Positions 1 to 12,052 of a stretch of 64,000 bases of DNA are shown here, piece after piece. How positions within the stretch are numbered: the stretch's first letter is position 1; every line of letters starts with the position of its first letter. A program made the translations under genes and the position numbers. The notes under the pieces are model-generated. The model had not been told where the DNA came from. It did no database searches and was given only the letters and a program-made list of their open reading frames with translations. Origin of the DNA: Calliopum simillimum (lineage: Eukaryota > Arthropoda > Insecta > Diptera > Lauxaniidae); assembly GCA_951812925.1 (NCBI GenBank), contig OX638370.1, forward strand, positions 25,411,964-25,475,963. Direction: 5' to 3'.

Positions 1-230
1 AATATGCAGATCAAAGTTCAAAATAAACGGCTATAAAAAATATGGACCTATAGTAATCTGAGCTCAGGTTTCGGTTCTCATATTTTGCATTCTCAAGTCC
101 GCCAGGCGCCTAACCTATTTTTAGTTTTCTTTTGCCAAAAAACCATCTATTAATAAATAATTCATAAAAAATTGGTTTTTATTATTGTGCAATGGGCTCT
201 ATGTGCTTGTTTGAACACGTATTTTTTATT

Positions 231-337
231 GGGGGTTATCGTGAATCAAGATTCCCGGGGAATTTTCGCAGACTGCCGTGCATTCTCTATTGCAGTTTAA
301 GAAAATTCCCCGGGAATATTGATTCACGATAACCCCC
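231..337. mobile_element. 107-bp hairpin MITE, copy 1
   Basis: A short palindromic element whose arms start GGGGGTTATCGTGAATCAA and fold back on each other, leaving a loop of about 35 bp. It has no coding capacity. A second copy of exactly the same length lies at 61024-61130 with the central loop inverted. The superfamily is not assignable; the flanks on both sides read ATT, so a short target duplication is possible. Confidence 0.8.
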
Positions 338-1070
338 ATTATATTTGAATTGCAATATCCTCTATCTGCTATAATAAGGCGAATAACTAAGGTTTATTTT
401 AAATTTTTTTATTTGAAGGATCTAGTGGCCCTTTTTAATTAATATCGTAGTGCTTCGTTTGATTAACACTATAAAAAATAGCGAATAAAACAGTTTTTTT
501 GCTCTCCTGAAAAATTGTGTTTTTGTGGATAGAGTGTATTGAATATAAGCCGTCGATATATTAAGGGGGTGAGTTAGGCTCTCAACTTTAGAACCAATAT
601 TCTAATAAGTCCTACCAAGTAGAACTACACTGTATTATTTTGTACATGAGCCATGACATCTTATCTAAGGGTGACTGGAATAAATGATTTCCCAACTTAC
701 TCACGGATTGCTTTGAGTTATATAGATGAGTATGCTATACCATCTAAGAAACTTAAATTGAGAATTTTGGTAAGGCTTAACCAGAATTTGTACCTACAAA
801 AGTTGTAAGATCCTGACGGAGTAAAATTTTAATGTCTAAGGAATATATTATTATAAAGCATAAAGAGGCAAACAATTGTTTTTATGCTACATCAGCTATT
901 TCCCATTGCGCGTTCTTGGTACACAGGTTCCCTTTACATGTGAAACAAATCTCATCCATCTGTGACGAATAATATTACTTGAAGAAGTTAAAACATTTCA
1001 GATATATGACAAATTAAGCTTTTGAGGGGCGTGGCACTGCCCACTTTTTCAGTGAATGGTATATACATTA
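338..1070. other. Gene-free AT-rich stretch
   Basis: No supportable gene. The segment at 1021-1045 carries the 'GGGGCGTGGCACTGCCCAC' type of sequence seen in several dispersed repeats of this window, so part of it is old repeat DNA. Confidence 0.5.
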
Positions 1071-2389
1071 GGGTGGAGCGAAATTTGTTTTTTGCGATTT
1101 TTGAAATGGCTCGTATGCGAAAAGATGCTCCATAATATTCTTAATAAAAAGTGTTATATGGTACTTTTTGATATTTTAATGTTTTGTACTGCCACAAAGA
1201 CATTCAAGTTTTGAAAAAAAAAAATATCACGTTGATTTTAGTTGTATGGGATAAAGTCAATAAAAGAGCTTAAACGTGTCCAAATTGTGATTTTTATTAT
1301 AATATTAATATATTTTAAACAAATTTGAACTCCTTTTTAGTATTAAAACATGCATTGTCCTTCGTGATTTCAGCCTTGTTTTGATGAGACCATCTCTTCT
1401 TTCTGTACCACGTACAGCAGCAGCAGCTTCACTAACAATTTGATTTGAGTATGACCTTTTATTCCCTGGCCCATTTAGAATATGTAAAAATTAAAAATCT
1501 CCATAGAGCCTCCACATTGTGTACTATAGCAAGTATATGTATGAATTTCATATGAAAAACATAAAAATTATTCTGACGGAAAATAATATTTGCGCTGATT
1601 TATCAATCAAAAAAGCAATGGTTTTCTAAAATGTTTAGTCAAAATACATATATGCATTTTCCATGAACACTTCTCTATATACTAACCCAAAAATAAACAA
1701 CTGTGAGCTTAGTTATTGCGAGTTGAAAGTTGTATGTTTTATTCAAACTTTTAGAGGCAAAAAAGGGGCTTAAAGCCGCTTTATTCGCAAGAAGGAGTTG
1801 TTTTGATTCACTTCTTTACCTTATCCCACTCACAAGAAGCTAACAAACAAAACCTCATAAAAAATTTTCAGTGCCTACATTTGGAGGTCGATTTAATATT
1901 AATAATTTAAAAATACCAAGCAAAAAGGCGCTTAAGCTCGGTTTATTCGCAATAAGGAATTGTTCCGATTAAATTTTCTTATTTTCCAACTCTGGACAAA
2001 TTAACAAATAGGCCTGATCAAAACATTTAAATTTCCAAGACTTCGTGGTAACTATAATAAAGGTAATTTAAACATGCCTCGAAAAAAGGGGCTTAAGCCC
2101 AGTTTATTCGCAGGGAGGAAGAGTCTGAATTTTAATTTTTATATTTTCCAATGCAGGAGAAGTGGACGAACAAAACCTCATCAAAAAAACTACAGTGTTC
2201 CAACTTTGAGTTTTTCCTTATATTCCCAGGATGTGTTTAAGGTTTGATTGACTTGTGGCAGTACTAAAACTCAAAATTTTGAAAAAATATTTATACACCT
2301 CTAAAAGGTGATTGACGGAGCACCTTTTCCACACTGAGCCGTTTAGAATATGTAAAAATAAAAAATCTCCATAAAGCAGCGCTCCACCC
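1071..2389. mobile_element. 1.3-kb TA-flanked inverted-terminal-repeat element, copy 1
   Basis: The element begins GGGTGGAGCG and ends CGCTCCACCC, each end flanked by TA, which suggests a Tc1/mariner-like target. There is no transposase frame. Inside, a motif with GGGGCTTAA followed by TTTATTCGCA recurs three times about 160 bp apart (near 1765, 1925 and 2085), so the middle is a tandem array. A near-identical copy in the same orientation lies at 59539-60845. It is probably a non-autonomous DNA transposon; the family is unknown. Confidence 0.75.
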
Positions 2390-2955
2390 TAATATGCATA
2401 TTTCGGTGTTCTTTGCATCTCATACTTATGAATCAAACAGTTTCAGAGATATGTTAAATTTTATTTTTTCAGAGGCGTGGCATCGCCCAATTTACTAGAT
2501 TTTAGCTTTCCCAAGATCTATACTAACTTACTTTGAAAATTTCATCAAAATCGGTCAAGTAAGTTTCGAGTTTATAAAAGACGAAAACATAAACAATGTA
2601 TGACTTCGTTCGTCCGTTCCCGATACCCCATATCTGTCATAGGTTTTTTACATTTTTCCAGCGTATGTTGTTTGTCCCGCTGCCAGTTTTTTTAATATTC
2701 CGGGCGTTGCCAAGGATACTTCAAATTAAAATTTGTCCTAGAATTTCACCTGATAGCTTGTCTTCTAAAGCAAAAAAAAAACATACAAATCGGATAGCTG
2801 ATAGGATTTCCAAGAACCCGGATGAAGTCGAAGGTATTTCGAAAAAAATGTATTCTAAAACCTTACCATGCAAAATATCTAGAAAGGAAAGAATAATTCA
2901 TGCAAATCGGACGAATGGTTCTCGAGTTATGGAGACCATAATGATATGTAATATT
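2390..2955. other. Repeat-like DNA without a gene
   Basis: Contains the 'GAGGCGTGGCATCGCCC' type motif (near 2471) and the 'cgttcgtccgttcccgatacc' type sequence found in dispersed repeats of fly genomes. The open frame across 2596-3018 runs straight into the hairpin element to the right and shows no protein features. Confidence 0.45.
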
Positions 2956-2960
2956 TTACG

Positions 2961-3932
2961 GGGTGCAAACGTTAAGGCTACAAAGCTTCTGGAAAGTTAT
3001 AAAGGAGGCCTAGACTAACAAAAAACTGCACGAGAAGGGGGTCTAAAATGTACCCTTGAGGAGTTATATTATCTGACTTGTTTTACAATAACGATTTTCT
3101 TGCATCACCCTGACCTTTTAGAGAAAACTTTTCTATGGAAAACTTTTAGCCAATTGTATGATCTTTCTAACGGTGTATTTGCTTTGTAAGAATTTGAAAG
3201 GATTTTGGAAAGTTCTGAGCCATTAAAGTTGAAATTTTAAATTTTTTTACTATATTTTGACTTTGGCGGTCGTTTTAGTATGAAAAAGGTCCTATTAACA
3301 TACCTTTTAATTATCTTTTCTGATATACTCGTAAAATTTCCTTCAATTCAGTAGTGCATTTGTTATGCCAATATTTTGACTTGAAGTCAGAAAAAATACT
3401 TTTCAACAAAAGTTAAGTGTTTTTAAAAGCAAGTCTTAAAATTTAACTTTGCAAGGCATAAAAATTCTTTTAAAAAAGTATTTATCCTGATCTCAAAACA
3501 AGGAAAGTGGTGCGACAAATGTAGTACCGAATTCAAGAAAATTTAATGAAGATTTCTAAAATAATTTTAAAAAAGGCATGTTAGTAGAACCTTTTTCATA
3601 CTAAAATGGCCGCCAAAGTCGAAATGTAGGAAACAAATTTAAAATTTCAACTATAAAGGCCCAGAATTGTGCAAAATCTTTTTAAACCCCATAAACCAAA
3701 TACACTCCTAGAAAGCTCATACAATTGGCTGAAGCTTTCCTATAGGAAAACTTACTCAAGGTGAAGCAAGAAAGATTTTTTTGTATCCGTAAAACAAGTC
3801 AGAAAATTAGTTTTTTTACCAGTAACTGCTCAGGGGTACATTTTAGACAAAGCTCACTTGTACAATATTTTGTTAGTCTAGACCTTCTATGTCCCTCAGA
3901 AGCTTCTTAATCTTAACGTTTACATCCTGTAT
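2961..3932. mobile_element. Large foldback element, family A copy 1
   Basis: Left arm (about 2961-3230) and right arm (about 3600-3932) are imperfect reverse complements. Both share AAGCTTCTGG near the tip, TTAGTCTAGACC or its complement, and ATGTACCC further in. A second, better conserved copy of the same family is at 17239-17972. There is no coding capacity. The element is placed immediately before the ODAD4-like exon, inside its intron. Confidence 0.7.
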
Positions 3933-4004
3933 AAGAAGGATATATCCTATGTTGTTTGAAACTTAGATATACATTTTTCACATTTTCTTGTTCTTTCGTT
4001 TTAG

Positions 4005-4667
4005 GCTCTTGAACTCAATAATACCGACTTAAATGCTCTGGTGTCGCGCAGTAAATGTTACCTGCTACTGGGAGAAGCTTCAAAAGCGTTACTAGATGCC
4101 GAAACTGCGCTTTCTGAGGATAAGAATAACATACGTGCCATCTATCAGAAAGCTGAATCACTCTACTATTTAGGTCAATTCGAGCAGAGTCTTATGTTTT
4201 TCCATCGCGGCTTGCGTGCACGTCCCGAATTGGCTTCATTTCGTTTGGGTGTACAAAAGACACAGGAAGCTATTGAAAATACTATCGGTGGGACAAATCA
4301 AAATCAAGCTATTGGTAAATCTTTGCCTAAGTCAAAACCGAAAAAATCAGGTGATAACACTCCAAAATCACAGCAAAATAGCTCGAGGCTGCTTGTACGT
4401 TCAAAGCCAACAAAAGCCGAGCTGGAACGTCGAAATGCACGAAAACTACTCGGTGAGCTATGCGTTGATAAAGAGTATTTAGAGAATTTATTAAAACATC
4501 CAGATTTAGTACGCGCCGATACAAATACTGAAAATATTTCGACATTCGCAAAGGAAGCAGTCGAATTTCTAAATAAACGACAAGAATTTTGGCGCCAACA
4601 ACGTCCTTGTACTGCGTTACCAAATCATAAGAATTTACCATTTGATGCTTTGCCGAAATGGTTTTAA
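4005..4667 (+). CDS. ODAD4/TTC25-like outer dynein arm docking protein, last exon
   Basis: The exon opens after a good acceptor (polypyrimidine tract then TTTTAG at 4004), in phase 0, and reads to a stop at 4667. The peptide (about 220 residues) carries tetratricopeptide repeats: 'LVSRSKCYLLLGEASKALLD' then a second repeat containing 'AIYQKAESLYYLGQFEQSL' and FFHRGLRARPE. These are followed by RLGVQKTQEAIENTIG, a lysine/serine linker, then LLGELCVDKEYLENLL and FWRQQRP. That order matches vertebrate TTC25/ODAD4, which docks outer dynein arms on ciliary doublets, so a role in the sperm flagellum or ciliated neurons is inferred. The N-terminal exon or exons are left of the window. Vertebrate proteins continue far beyond FWRQQ with more TPRs; here translation stops about 20 residues later, so this is a short form or a truncated one. 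Confidence 0.8.
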   Translation, partial: ALELNNTDLNALVSRSKCYLLLGEASKALLDAETALSEDKNNIRAIYQKAESLYYLGQFEQSLMFFHRGLRARPELASFRLGVQKTQEAIENTIGGTNQNQAIGKSLPKSKPKKSGDNTPKSQQNSSRLLVRSKPTKAELERRNARKLLGELCVDKEYLENLLKHPDLVRADTNTENISTFAKEAVEFLNKRQEFWRQQRPCTALPNHKNLPFDALPKWF

Positions 4668-4705
4668 ATAATGAATATTATATGAGTCATTCAGAAGTCC
4701 AAAAA

Positions 4706-6436
4706 CAGGGTTTGATCTGCTGACTATAAAATAGCTATAGCAACGAAAATTTGCTGAACTGTGCTGCGTCAGTTATTGCGTTTTACATTTTGGGCTCACT
4801 GCTTGCTGTGCTTTTTTTCAACGAACGAAGTCAAAGCAATTCAAGCAAGCACAATTTTGTTTTTGTGCTCTGCTGTTGCTTTTGTTATTGAAAATAGCAA
4901 AGTTTTAACCAAGCAAGCACAAACACGAAGCGAAGCGTAACTCCGATTGTGCTTTTGCTTTTTGTTTAACTCGGCTGTTTGAACTTCGGCTTTTCGCTGT
5001 ACACAGCAGAAACAACTTTCAGAATTGCCACATGTTTTTTTTTTTTAAATTTGCTTAAACCATACATCTCAAAAAAAAAATTAATTTTAGCCTTAAACCG
5101 CTTAGATAAACTTTTAAAAAATCTAACATATTTTTTAGGTTTGCCACCTGGATTTTTTAATAAAATCAAAATTTTCTTTCAATAAATTGCTCAAATCATC
5201 ATTTTTTCTCTATAAATTGACATCTTGGGTCCAAAATAGACGAAGCAAAAATTTAGGGTTGCCATATTAGGGTTGCCAGACGTTTTTTCGCAAAGTTGCA
5301 TTTCTTCGTTAACTTTCTTTAATGAATGTTATAGAATCGACCCAAAAACCCATCGTAAATTTTTTGGAGTTGCCACCTAGTTTTTTTAATAAAATCAGAA
5401 TTTTTTTCAATAAAATGCTTAAAATCATCATTTTTTCTCTATAAATTGATATCTTGGGTCCAAAAGCGACGAAACAAAAATTTAGGGTTGCCATATTAGG
5501 GTTTCCACATTTTTTTTCCCAAAGTTGCATTTCTTTGTCAAATTTCTTCACTGAAAAGTTATAGAATCGACCCACAGTAAAAAACCAATAGTAAAAAACC
5601 CATACTTTTTTGTGACTTAATTCAAGTTTTTAAATTAGGAAACGCTCAGATGAACCATATAACATAATTAATAGACTACAGGAAACCGATTATTATGCAC
5701 ATAATGTGTATGACATTAGTTTTGACCTGAAAGAGACTTACAACAATATTAAAATAAACGACACATATATGATTTTAAGCATTTTATTGAAAAAAATTTT
5801 GATTTTATTAAAAAAACCAGGTGGCAGCCCCAAAAATTTACAATGGGTTTTTGGGTCGATTCTATAACATTCAATAAAGAAACTTGACAAAGAAATGCAA
5901 TTTTGCGAAAAAACGTCTGGCAACCCTAATATGGCAACCCTAAATTTTTGTTTTGTCGTTTTTGGATGATTTTTAGCAATTTATTGAAAAAAGTTTTGAT
6001 TTTATAAAAAAAACCAGGTGGCAACCCTAAAAAATATGTTAGATTTTTTAAAAGTTGATCTAAGCGTTTTAAGGCTGAAATGATTTTTTTTTTTTTTTTT
6101 AAATGTATGGTTTAAGCTATTTTACAAAATAAAACGAGGTGGCAACCTGAATATTTTTGTTTCCTTTTGCTATCGCTTCGTTCTCTTTCGAAAAGCATAG
6201 CGGCAGCGAAGCAAACATTTTGAAATTATCGACTTCAACTGTAGCAGCAAGCGATCGGATTTCGTAAAAGAGCTTCAGCTCTGCTACTGCTTATGAATTG
6301 AAAAAACAGCACAGCACAGCAGACAGTTCAATTTTAAATTTGTGCTTCGACTGTAGTGCTGTGCTGCGTAATTTTTCTATAGTCGCAGCACAGCAAATCA
6401 ATAGGCTAAAAAATAGCTCAGCAAAATCAAACCCTG
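4706..6436. mobile_element. hAT-type foldback element with 8-bp target duplication
   Basis: The ends are CAGGGTTTGAT and its reverse complement, immediately flanked by the exact 8-bp direct repeat TCCAAAAA. This is the signature of hAT-superfamily insertion. The 1.73-kb body is nearly all inverted repeat. The left half has several blocks with 'aaatttagggttgccatatt' and 'ttgccacct'. The right half has the same blocks reversed, and GCTGTGCTGCG-type stretches sit near both ends. No transposase is present, so it is non-autonomous. It lies 38 bp after the stop codon of the ODAD4-like gene, within or just past the 3' UTR. Short open frames inside it are repeat artefacts. Confidence 0.85.
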
Positions 6437-7026
6437 TCCAAAAAACTGAAATTGAGAAAATTTTCTTAATTTTAAAATTCTTCTGAAATTATATTACAAA
6501 ATAATCCGAAGCTATAAGACAAAGGGCTTTTTCACCTAGAAAAGATGAAGAATCGAGCAGAATCTTTAATGACCAAGAGGAATATTGGTTATGCTACTGA
6601 ATTTTTTTAAAAATAAGAGAATATGAAAAAATGGACTAATTGGCTTCTGGGCGATTCATATATGGGAATATGTATTTCGATATTTTGCTTAAAACGAGAC
6701 AGTAGTTGAACAGTTTATAAATTATGGCTTTAAAAAAAAAAATGCTTCAAAAAATAGCAATATATTTATGTTAGCTGGTAGGAATGTTCATAGTTTATGT
6801 AGTTATTGTCAGTAGTCAGTAGATATTCCTTTTGGCGCTTTTTAAGGAATCACGATTTGAATGATTTTTGAAGGATTGAAATTTTACTTTTATATGATTT
6901 TTCTAATCTCAAGAAAAACTATTTCAGAAATAAAAGGAAAGAAAATTTTTACTCTAGCGTGAATTCACGAAAGGTTACTATTTAAAACTGAGCTTATATT
7001 CTTAAAGGTAGGACCAACAAAATTAC
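6437..7026. other. Gene-free stretch
   Basis: AT-rich sequence in which I see neither a gene nor a clear repeat. Confidence 0.4.
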
Positions 7027-7448
7027 TAAAACAAGGCAAAATGCATAAAAGAAAACAAAAGAATTTATTGAAAGGCTGGTTTTCGTTACGTTTGAATGAT
7101 CACCACAATCATATCATCAAAAGAATTTGCCAATATCCAGAAGAACTTTCTAGCATGCTATATTTAACCTTTAACCTCACCAAATAAGCTTGCAAATGAG
7201 GGCGCTATGCTAGAAAAGTACAGTATCAACAAGTAACGATATAAGGGCGATGCATTACAAGGGAAAAACAGAAAAATTGCTGTGATTCACAAGAAATCTA
7301 TGCTAAATGTTGAATATAAATTGCTTGTAAGTTCTTCTGGATGCCGGCAAAATCGTCTGATGATATGATTGTGGTGATCATTGAAACGTAACAAAAACCA
7401 GCCTTCCAATAAATTGTTGTTTTCCTTTATGCATTTTGCCTTGTTTTT
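7027..7448. mobile_element. Foldback element, about 420 bp
   Basis: The left arm starting near AACAAGGCAAAATGCATAAA and containing GATCACCACAATCATATCAT is mirrored by a right arm ending GCATTTTGCCTTGTTTTTA. The arms are about 120 bp with a divergent loop. The right arm abuts the next repeat directly, so the two may form one composite element. Confidence 0.7.
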
Positions 7449-8265
7449 ATACCCTACACCCAGCGTATTTTCACTTTGTCCTTCCGTTTGTAACGCAGAG
7501 AAGGAGGTGTGGCAGATATAGAAAAGTATATATATTCTTGATCAGTGTCACCTCCTGAGTCGATATAGCCATGTCCGTCTGTCTGGCTGGCTGACTGGCT
7601 GGGTGTGGAAATACATTTTTTGGGAAAACTGAGCAGGATAATTCAATCAAATTTGGTACACTGCCTTCGTTGTCAAAGTTAGCTCGGGGGATTGAAAATT
7701 TGCGAAATCGGTCAACGGACACGCCTACTTCCCATAAAAAAAGTATATTCAAAATGCAACTTTAGGAGTACTTTTCACCAAAATGCAACCAAAATACACA
7801 TAAATACTACGAATTGAAGGCGCAAGCTCCAAGAAAAAACTGGGCCAATTCGGACAAGAAGGCGTGGCACCTCCCATATACGCAAAAGCTTCAAAACGCT
7901 ATACTGAAAGCGTTCTTTGAGATAAATAACCAAATTTGAGCCAGACACTTAGAATTATAAATGCAAGCTCTCAACAAAAGTTGGGTGAAATTTGACAAGG
8001 GGGCGTGGCACCTCCCATGTAAGCAAAAGTTTCAAAAGGCTATACTGAAAGAGTTTTTTGAGATAATCCAATTAAATTTTACTCAAATACTTAAGTCTAT
8101 AAATGCACGCTCTAAGCTAAAACTAGACGAACTCGGGCAAGAGGGCGTGGCACCTCCCATATAAGCAAACTTTTCAAAATACTGCAGAGTAGGCTACATA
8201 TTTTTGGCCAGGCCAAAAGTTACACCCTTACTAGTTGTAATTTTGTTGGTGTTTTTACTAAAACA
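7449..8265. repeat. Dispersed fly repeat with 137-bp tandem units, copy 1
   Basis: Starts ATACCCTACACCCAGCGTAT, then runs through 'gagtcgatatagccatgtcc' with a GTCTGTCTGGCTGG simple repeat. It ends in about 2.7 units of a ~137-bp tandem repeat, each containing GGCGTGGCACCTCCCAT. This architecture is typical of abundant non-coding repeats in higher flies. A second copy in the opposite orientation occupies about 39990-41040. The short frame at 7961-8164 simply follows the tandem units. Confidence 0.7.
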
Positions 8266-8448
8266 CACTGAAAAGTAAGCGCAAACCAACAATGACATCC
8301 GATCCTTTGCATGTTATTGAGGGATGCCCTTTTCTTAAATGCTTTTAATTCGAAAAAAAGGAAACCAATTGAAAAAATGGTTTAAATATGGCTTGTTACG
8401 GATACTTTTGGCTATCCGAATCCGTTGACATTACTATTTTACTATCAG

Positions 8449-9241
8449 CCCTGTTCCGTAATCCGTGTGGTTTCAATTACTTTTCATTTAAAAGGCTTTT
8501 TGATGAAAATGGTGAATCACACTATGAAAAGTATCAGAATCTCTATTGTGAAGAATTACATGTTCAACAAATCGCCGGTGCTTACGGAGACTATCTCTTC
8601 TTTAAATGCAGGCAAGAAAATCCTTTTTTTCAAATTGCGGCGAAAAATATATTTTTTGTGCGAATGCGTACAAGAAAATCACTTTTTACAAAATGCGGAG
8701 AAGAAAATAACTTATTACAAAATGCGGCGAAGAAAATCCCGCTTCATTCGCTTCGATTTAAAGTAAAATGTGTATTTTCGTAACTCGTCGAAATATTCAC
8801 TAAATAAAGAGATTTTCTTCGCCGCATTTTGTAAAAAGTGATTTTCTTCGCCGCATTTTATAAAAAGTGATTTTCTTGTCCGCATATTACAAAAAAGATT
8901 TTTTTCGCCGCCATTTTAAAAAAAAAATAGATTTTCTTCGCCGCAACTTTCGGTTGGAAGATTTTCTTCGTAAGCACCGGCGAAATAATATTGATTAGTA
9001 TTTACGAAAAAGTAACTGTTTCGGAAATATTCGATAAAGTCGAATTTTTCGATTCTTTGCAGTTTTTTAAGAATATTTCTTAAACGGTTACTTTTTCGTT
9101 AATGCAAATCAAGATTATTTGTAGAACCTGTGATTCTCCGCAAAAAAGATTCTGATACTTTTTATCGTGTGACTCACCATTTTCATCAAAAATCCTTCTC
9201 AATGAAAAGTAATTGAAACCACACGGATTACAGAACAGGCC
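8449..9241. mobile_element. Foldback element, family B (CCTGTTCCGTAATCCG ends), copy 1
   Basis: The left end CCTGTTCCGTAATCCGTG is mirrored by a right end CACGGATTACAGAACAGG. The arms extend through an ACTTTTCATT block and 'aaaagtatcagaatct'. The core contains 29- to 33-bp units with GATTTTCTTCGCCGC in one orientation and the reverse in the other, forming a hairpin-prone satellite. The overlapping frames at 8388-8783 are read through this satellite and are not genes. Confidence 0.75.
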
Positions 9242-10218
9242 AGTTATTTGTTGTTTTTGTTATACAGTTTTAAATAGACCTCAAAATAGTGATTTTCACA
9301 CTTTTAAGCAAAGATAACTCAGGATTCTGACGTGATAAAAAAAAAAACAAGCTCAGATTCGTAATAAGGAGATCCCTTTTCACCATAAACCTCCACTTTC
9401 TTGTTGCTTGGGGTCCTACCTATGAGATTCTGAGCTCAGATTTCGGTACTCATATTTTGCATACTCAAGTCCGTCTAGCGCTCACTATAGAATAAAAAAT
9501 CGAGCTTTATAAGAATCCAAAAATTGAAGTATAATAATACAATTTAGAATTTATTGCAATATGCGAGTATCATATATGTATATTTCTATGCATTTTCAAT
9601 TTATTTATTCAACATTTAAATACATGTTAATATTTATACATAATTCATCTGTTTACTATGCTATATAATTAATACATAATTGTTTTTTTCTTTTCTCAAT
9701 TTTCTAATTACAAATAACTGCAAGTTACATATTAATGTATGTAGTATAAATCGTATTTATTCGCAAATGTTATTCTTAATTGTATTGTGTATATGTATTT
9801 ATATTTGTTTTTAGCTTTAAAATAAGCAACAAACAACAATAACATAAATAATTTGTTTCTAAAAGTTATTATTTATACTTCAATGTTAACTACTAGTTAA
9901 TAAGATTTTTTTATTTTTTTTTTTTTTTTTTTTTGAAAAAAGAGAAAATAAATTTATTTAATATTTAATTATGTATATATTTTATGCAATGTTATATATT
10001 GACTAGTTAATAAATAAATACTTAAAAGAAAGCTTTGTTCGTTTGAAAAAAAAAAAAAGTAAATAAAAAGTAAATATTCATATAAATCTCATGTACACGT
10101 TAATATTCATTTGCTTTGCGTCAAATATTCCAAAAATTAATTTGCCAAATGGAAAGAACTTATTTTATTGAAGTATCTTTTTAGAAAGATACCGCCATAC
10201 CTTCATTGAAACGTTTTT

Positions 10219-10316
10219 CGGGCGTCAGCGTTATTTAACCATCTTTGTCTTTTGCATGTCCATACAATTTATATGGAGCATACCGAAACAGTGAAGGTTG
10301 AATATCGCTGACGCTC
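10219..10316. repeat. Short hairpin, about 98 bp
   Basis: The inverted pair CGTCAGCGTTATTTAACC and GGTTGAATATCGCTGACG forms a stem with a loop of about 55 bp. It could be a tiny MITE; no second copy was seen in the window. Confidence 0.55.
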
Positions 10317-11431
10317 GAATAACGCTCCAAAGTGCAAAGAATACATTAAATATTTCGAAACTGAATATAAATTAACAGCTGTCCAACAATTTTCTCCTTA
10401 GCGAATAAAGAATTTCAAGACATTAATAAGAAAATTTGTTTTAGATTTAAACATATCATACATAGTGCTCTTTCATCTTAATTTTATAGAATTGGAAAAT
10501 AAGAATTATCATTCATTAGGGTGCTATTAACAAGTTTATAATAATTTTCCCAATAAGCGTAATATTTGCAAAGCTCACCAACATTTTTAAATTTTAAATA
10601 AAAATGTTTAATTCCCAGAGATGTTGTAAATTAAAATAATTTTTCATAAAGAGTTTGTGATTTATGTCATTTCTCATGGTGACAACTAAGCAATTTTTTT
10701 ATAAATATTGAGCAGTGCTGTGTTCAAAAAAGAAAAAAAAACTATTATTCATGATCATTAAAAATAGGTTTAGATTGAGAGTTTTCCTGCATAAAATGTG
10801 TTTTAAAAACCTATTATAAATTATTATGAATAATGCTAAAAATAATTATATAAAAATAAATTCATATAAATATATTTTTAAACTATTTTTAAATTATTTT
10901 TAATATTATTTTTAACAAATGCTTATTTTTCTCACAATTTAATTTTAATGTTTTTTAAGGAATTTCTTTTTAAACATTTTCTTAACGTTGTAGTGCTAAA
11001 TTTTTATGTGGAATGTTAATTTACTGCTCAGATTTTTTTGTTTATAACTTTTTTTTTTGTTATAATAGATGGAACTTTTATTGCCTTCTAGCATCACTTT
11101 TTTATTGTAGCGTCTATGTAACTTTGTAGCTTAAGCTCAATTTGCAGCTATTTCATATATATATAAAGCTGGAAATTAACAAAAAGGAAATAAAAAGATT
11201 AGAATAATGCTATGTAAATACTTTATATGAAACACATTTGTTTGTGAACTAAGGCGAAGAACTTTTAACTTCCATTTAAGAACTTTTAGACAATATTTAT
11301 TGATTGAATATAGATGTACCACCAATGTGAATCTTGTTTTTCCAATAGAAATCGATCCTACGTATTAAGCCGAATCGTGGCTCCCATGCTTATGCCGGTT
11401 AACAATAAAAAAGATTAGTTTCCCTTTTTTA

Positions 11432-11964
11432 TTAGATTTAAGGACATTTGTGTCGTTAAATTTCAAAATTACCTAAGTCCCTCACTGATATGTTGGCAAA
11501 ATAAAATAAATTTCAACGTGTTAAAATTGGTACCCAACGTCGAGTACCAATTGTAACCTAAGACCCACGAACCGGCTCAATAAAATTAATTTTGTCGTGT
11601 TATAATACTTAAGTGTGATAATTAAATTAAGTATTCCATGATGTTTTCATTGTAACCTATATAGTATATTTCTTTGTTGGTCACATACTGTATGAAGCAA
11701 CATGGGTCTTATGGGTCTTTCCCTTCTTTATTACATTTAAGGACATTTGTGTCGTTAAATTTCAAAACTGCCAAGTCCCTCTTTGATATGTAGGCAAAAT
11801 AAAATTAATTTCAACGTGTTAAAATTGGTGCCCAACGTGGGGTACCAATTGTAACTTAAGACTCAAGAACCGGCTTAATAAAATAAATTTTGTCGTGTTA
11901 GAATACTTAAGTGTGATAATGAAATTAAGTATTCCATGATATTGGCATTGGAACCTATATTTGT
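11432..11964. repeat. Two ~240-bp direct repeats with a primer-binding-site-like motif
   Basis: Segments 11432-11671 and 11725-11964 are about 90% alike in direct orientation. Each holds a stretch with TTGGTGCCCAACGTGGGG (second copy) or a slightly changed form (first copy). It resembles the tRNA primer-binding site found next to retroelement LTRs, and is followed by ACCAATTGTAAC. There is no coding remnant. A degraded LTR-retroelement end duplicated in tandem is one reading; a plain tandem repeat is the other. Confidence 0.5.
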
Positions 11965-12052
11965 ATGAGATGCCTAGCAAAAGTTTAGCAAGTTTATTCG
12001 AAAAAAAAAGAAAACTGAAAAAAAAGATAAATGTCTGCTATGGGAAACTTAC

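Larger units (their letters stand above)
9242..12052. other. AT-rich region downstream of synaptojanin
   Basis: No gene seen. The segment 9424-9480 repeats, in direct orientation, a ~55-bp sequence found at 56-112 (sharing CTCATATTTTGCAT and CTCAAGTCCG). The middle is AT-rich with long T runs. It may include the 3' UTR of the synaptojanin gene, but no convincing polyA site could be fixed beyond a TTTATT (AATAAA on the minus strand) near 11993. Confidence 0.4.

Noticed and set aside
2596..3018. 140-residue plus-strand frame
   Set aside because: Runs across a dispersed repeat and into the foldback element at 2961. No domain or composition typical of a protein.
8388..8783. 131- and 113-residue frames
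   Set aside because: Read through the family B foldback and its GAAGAAAATC satellite.
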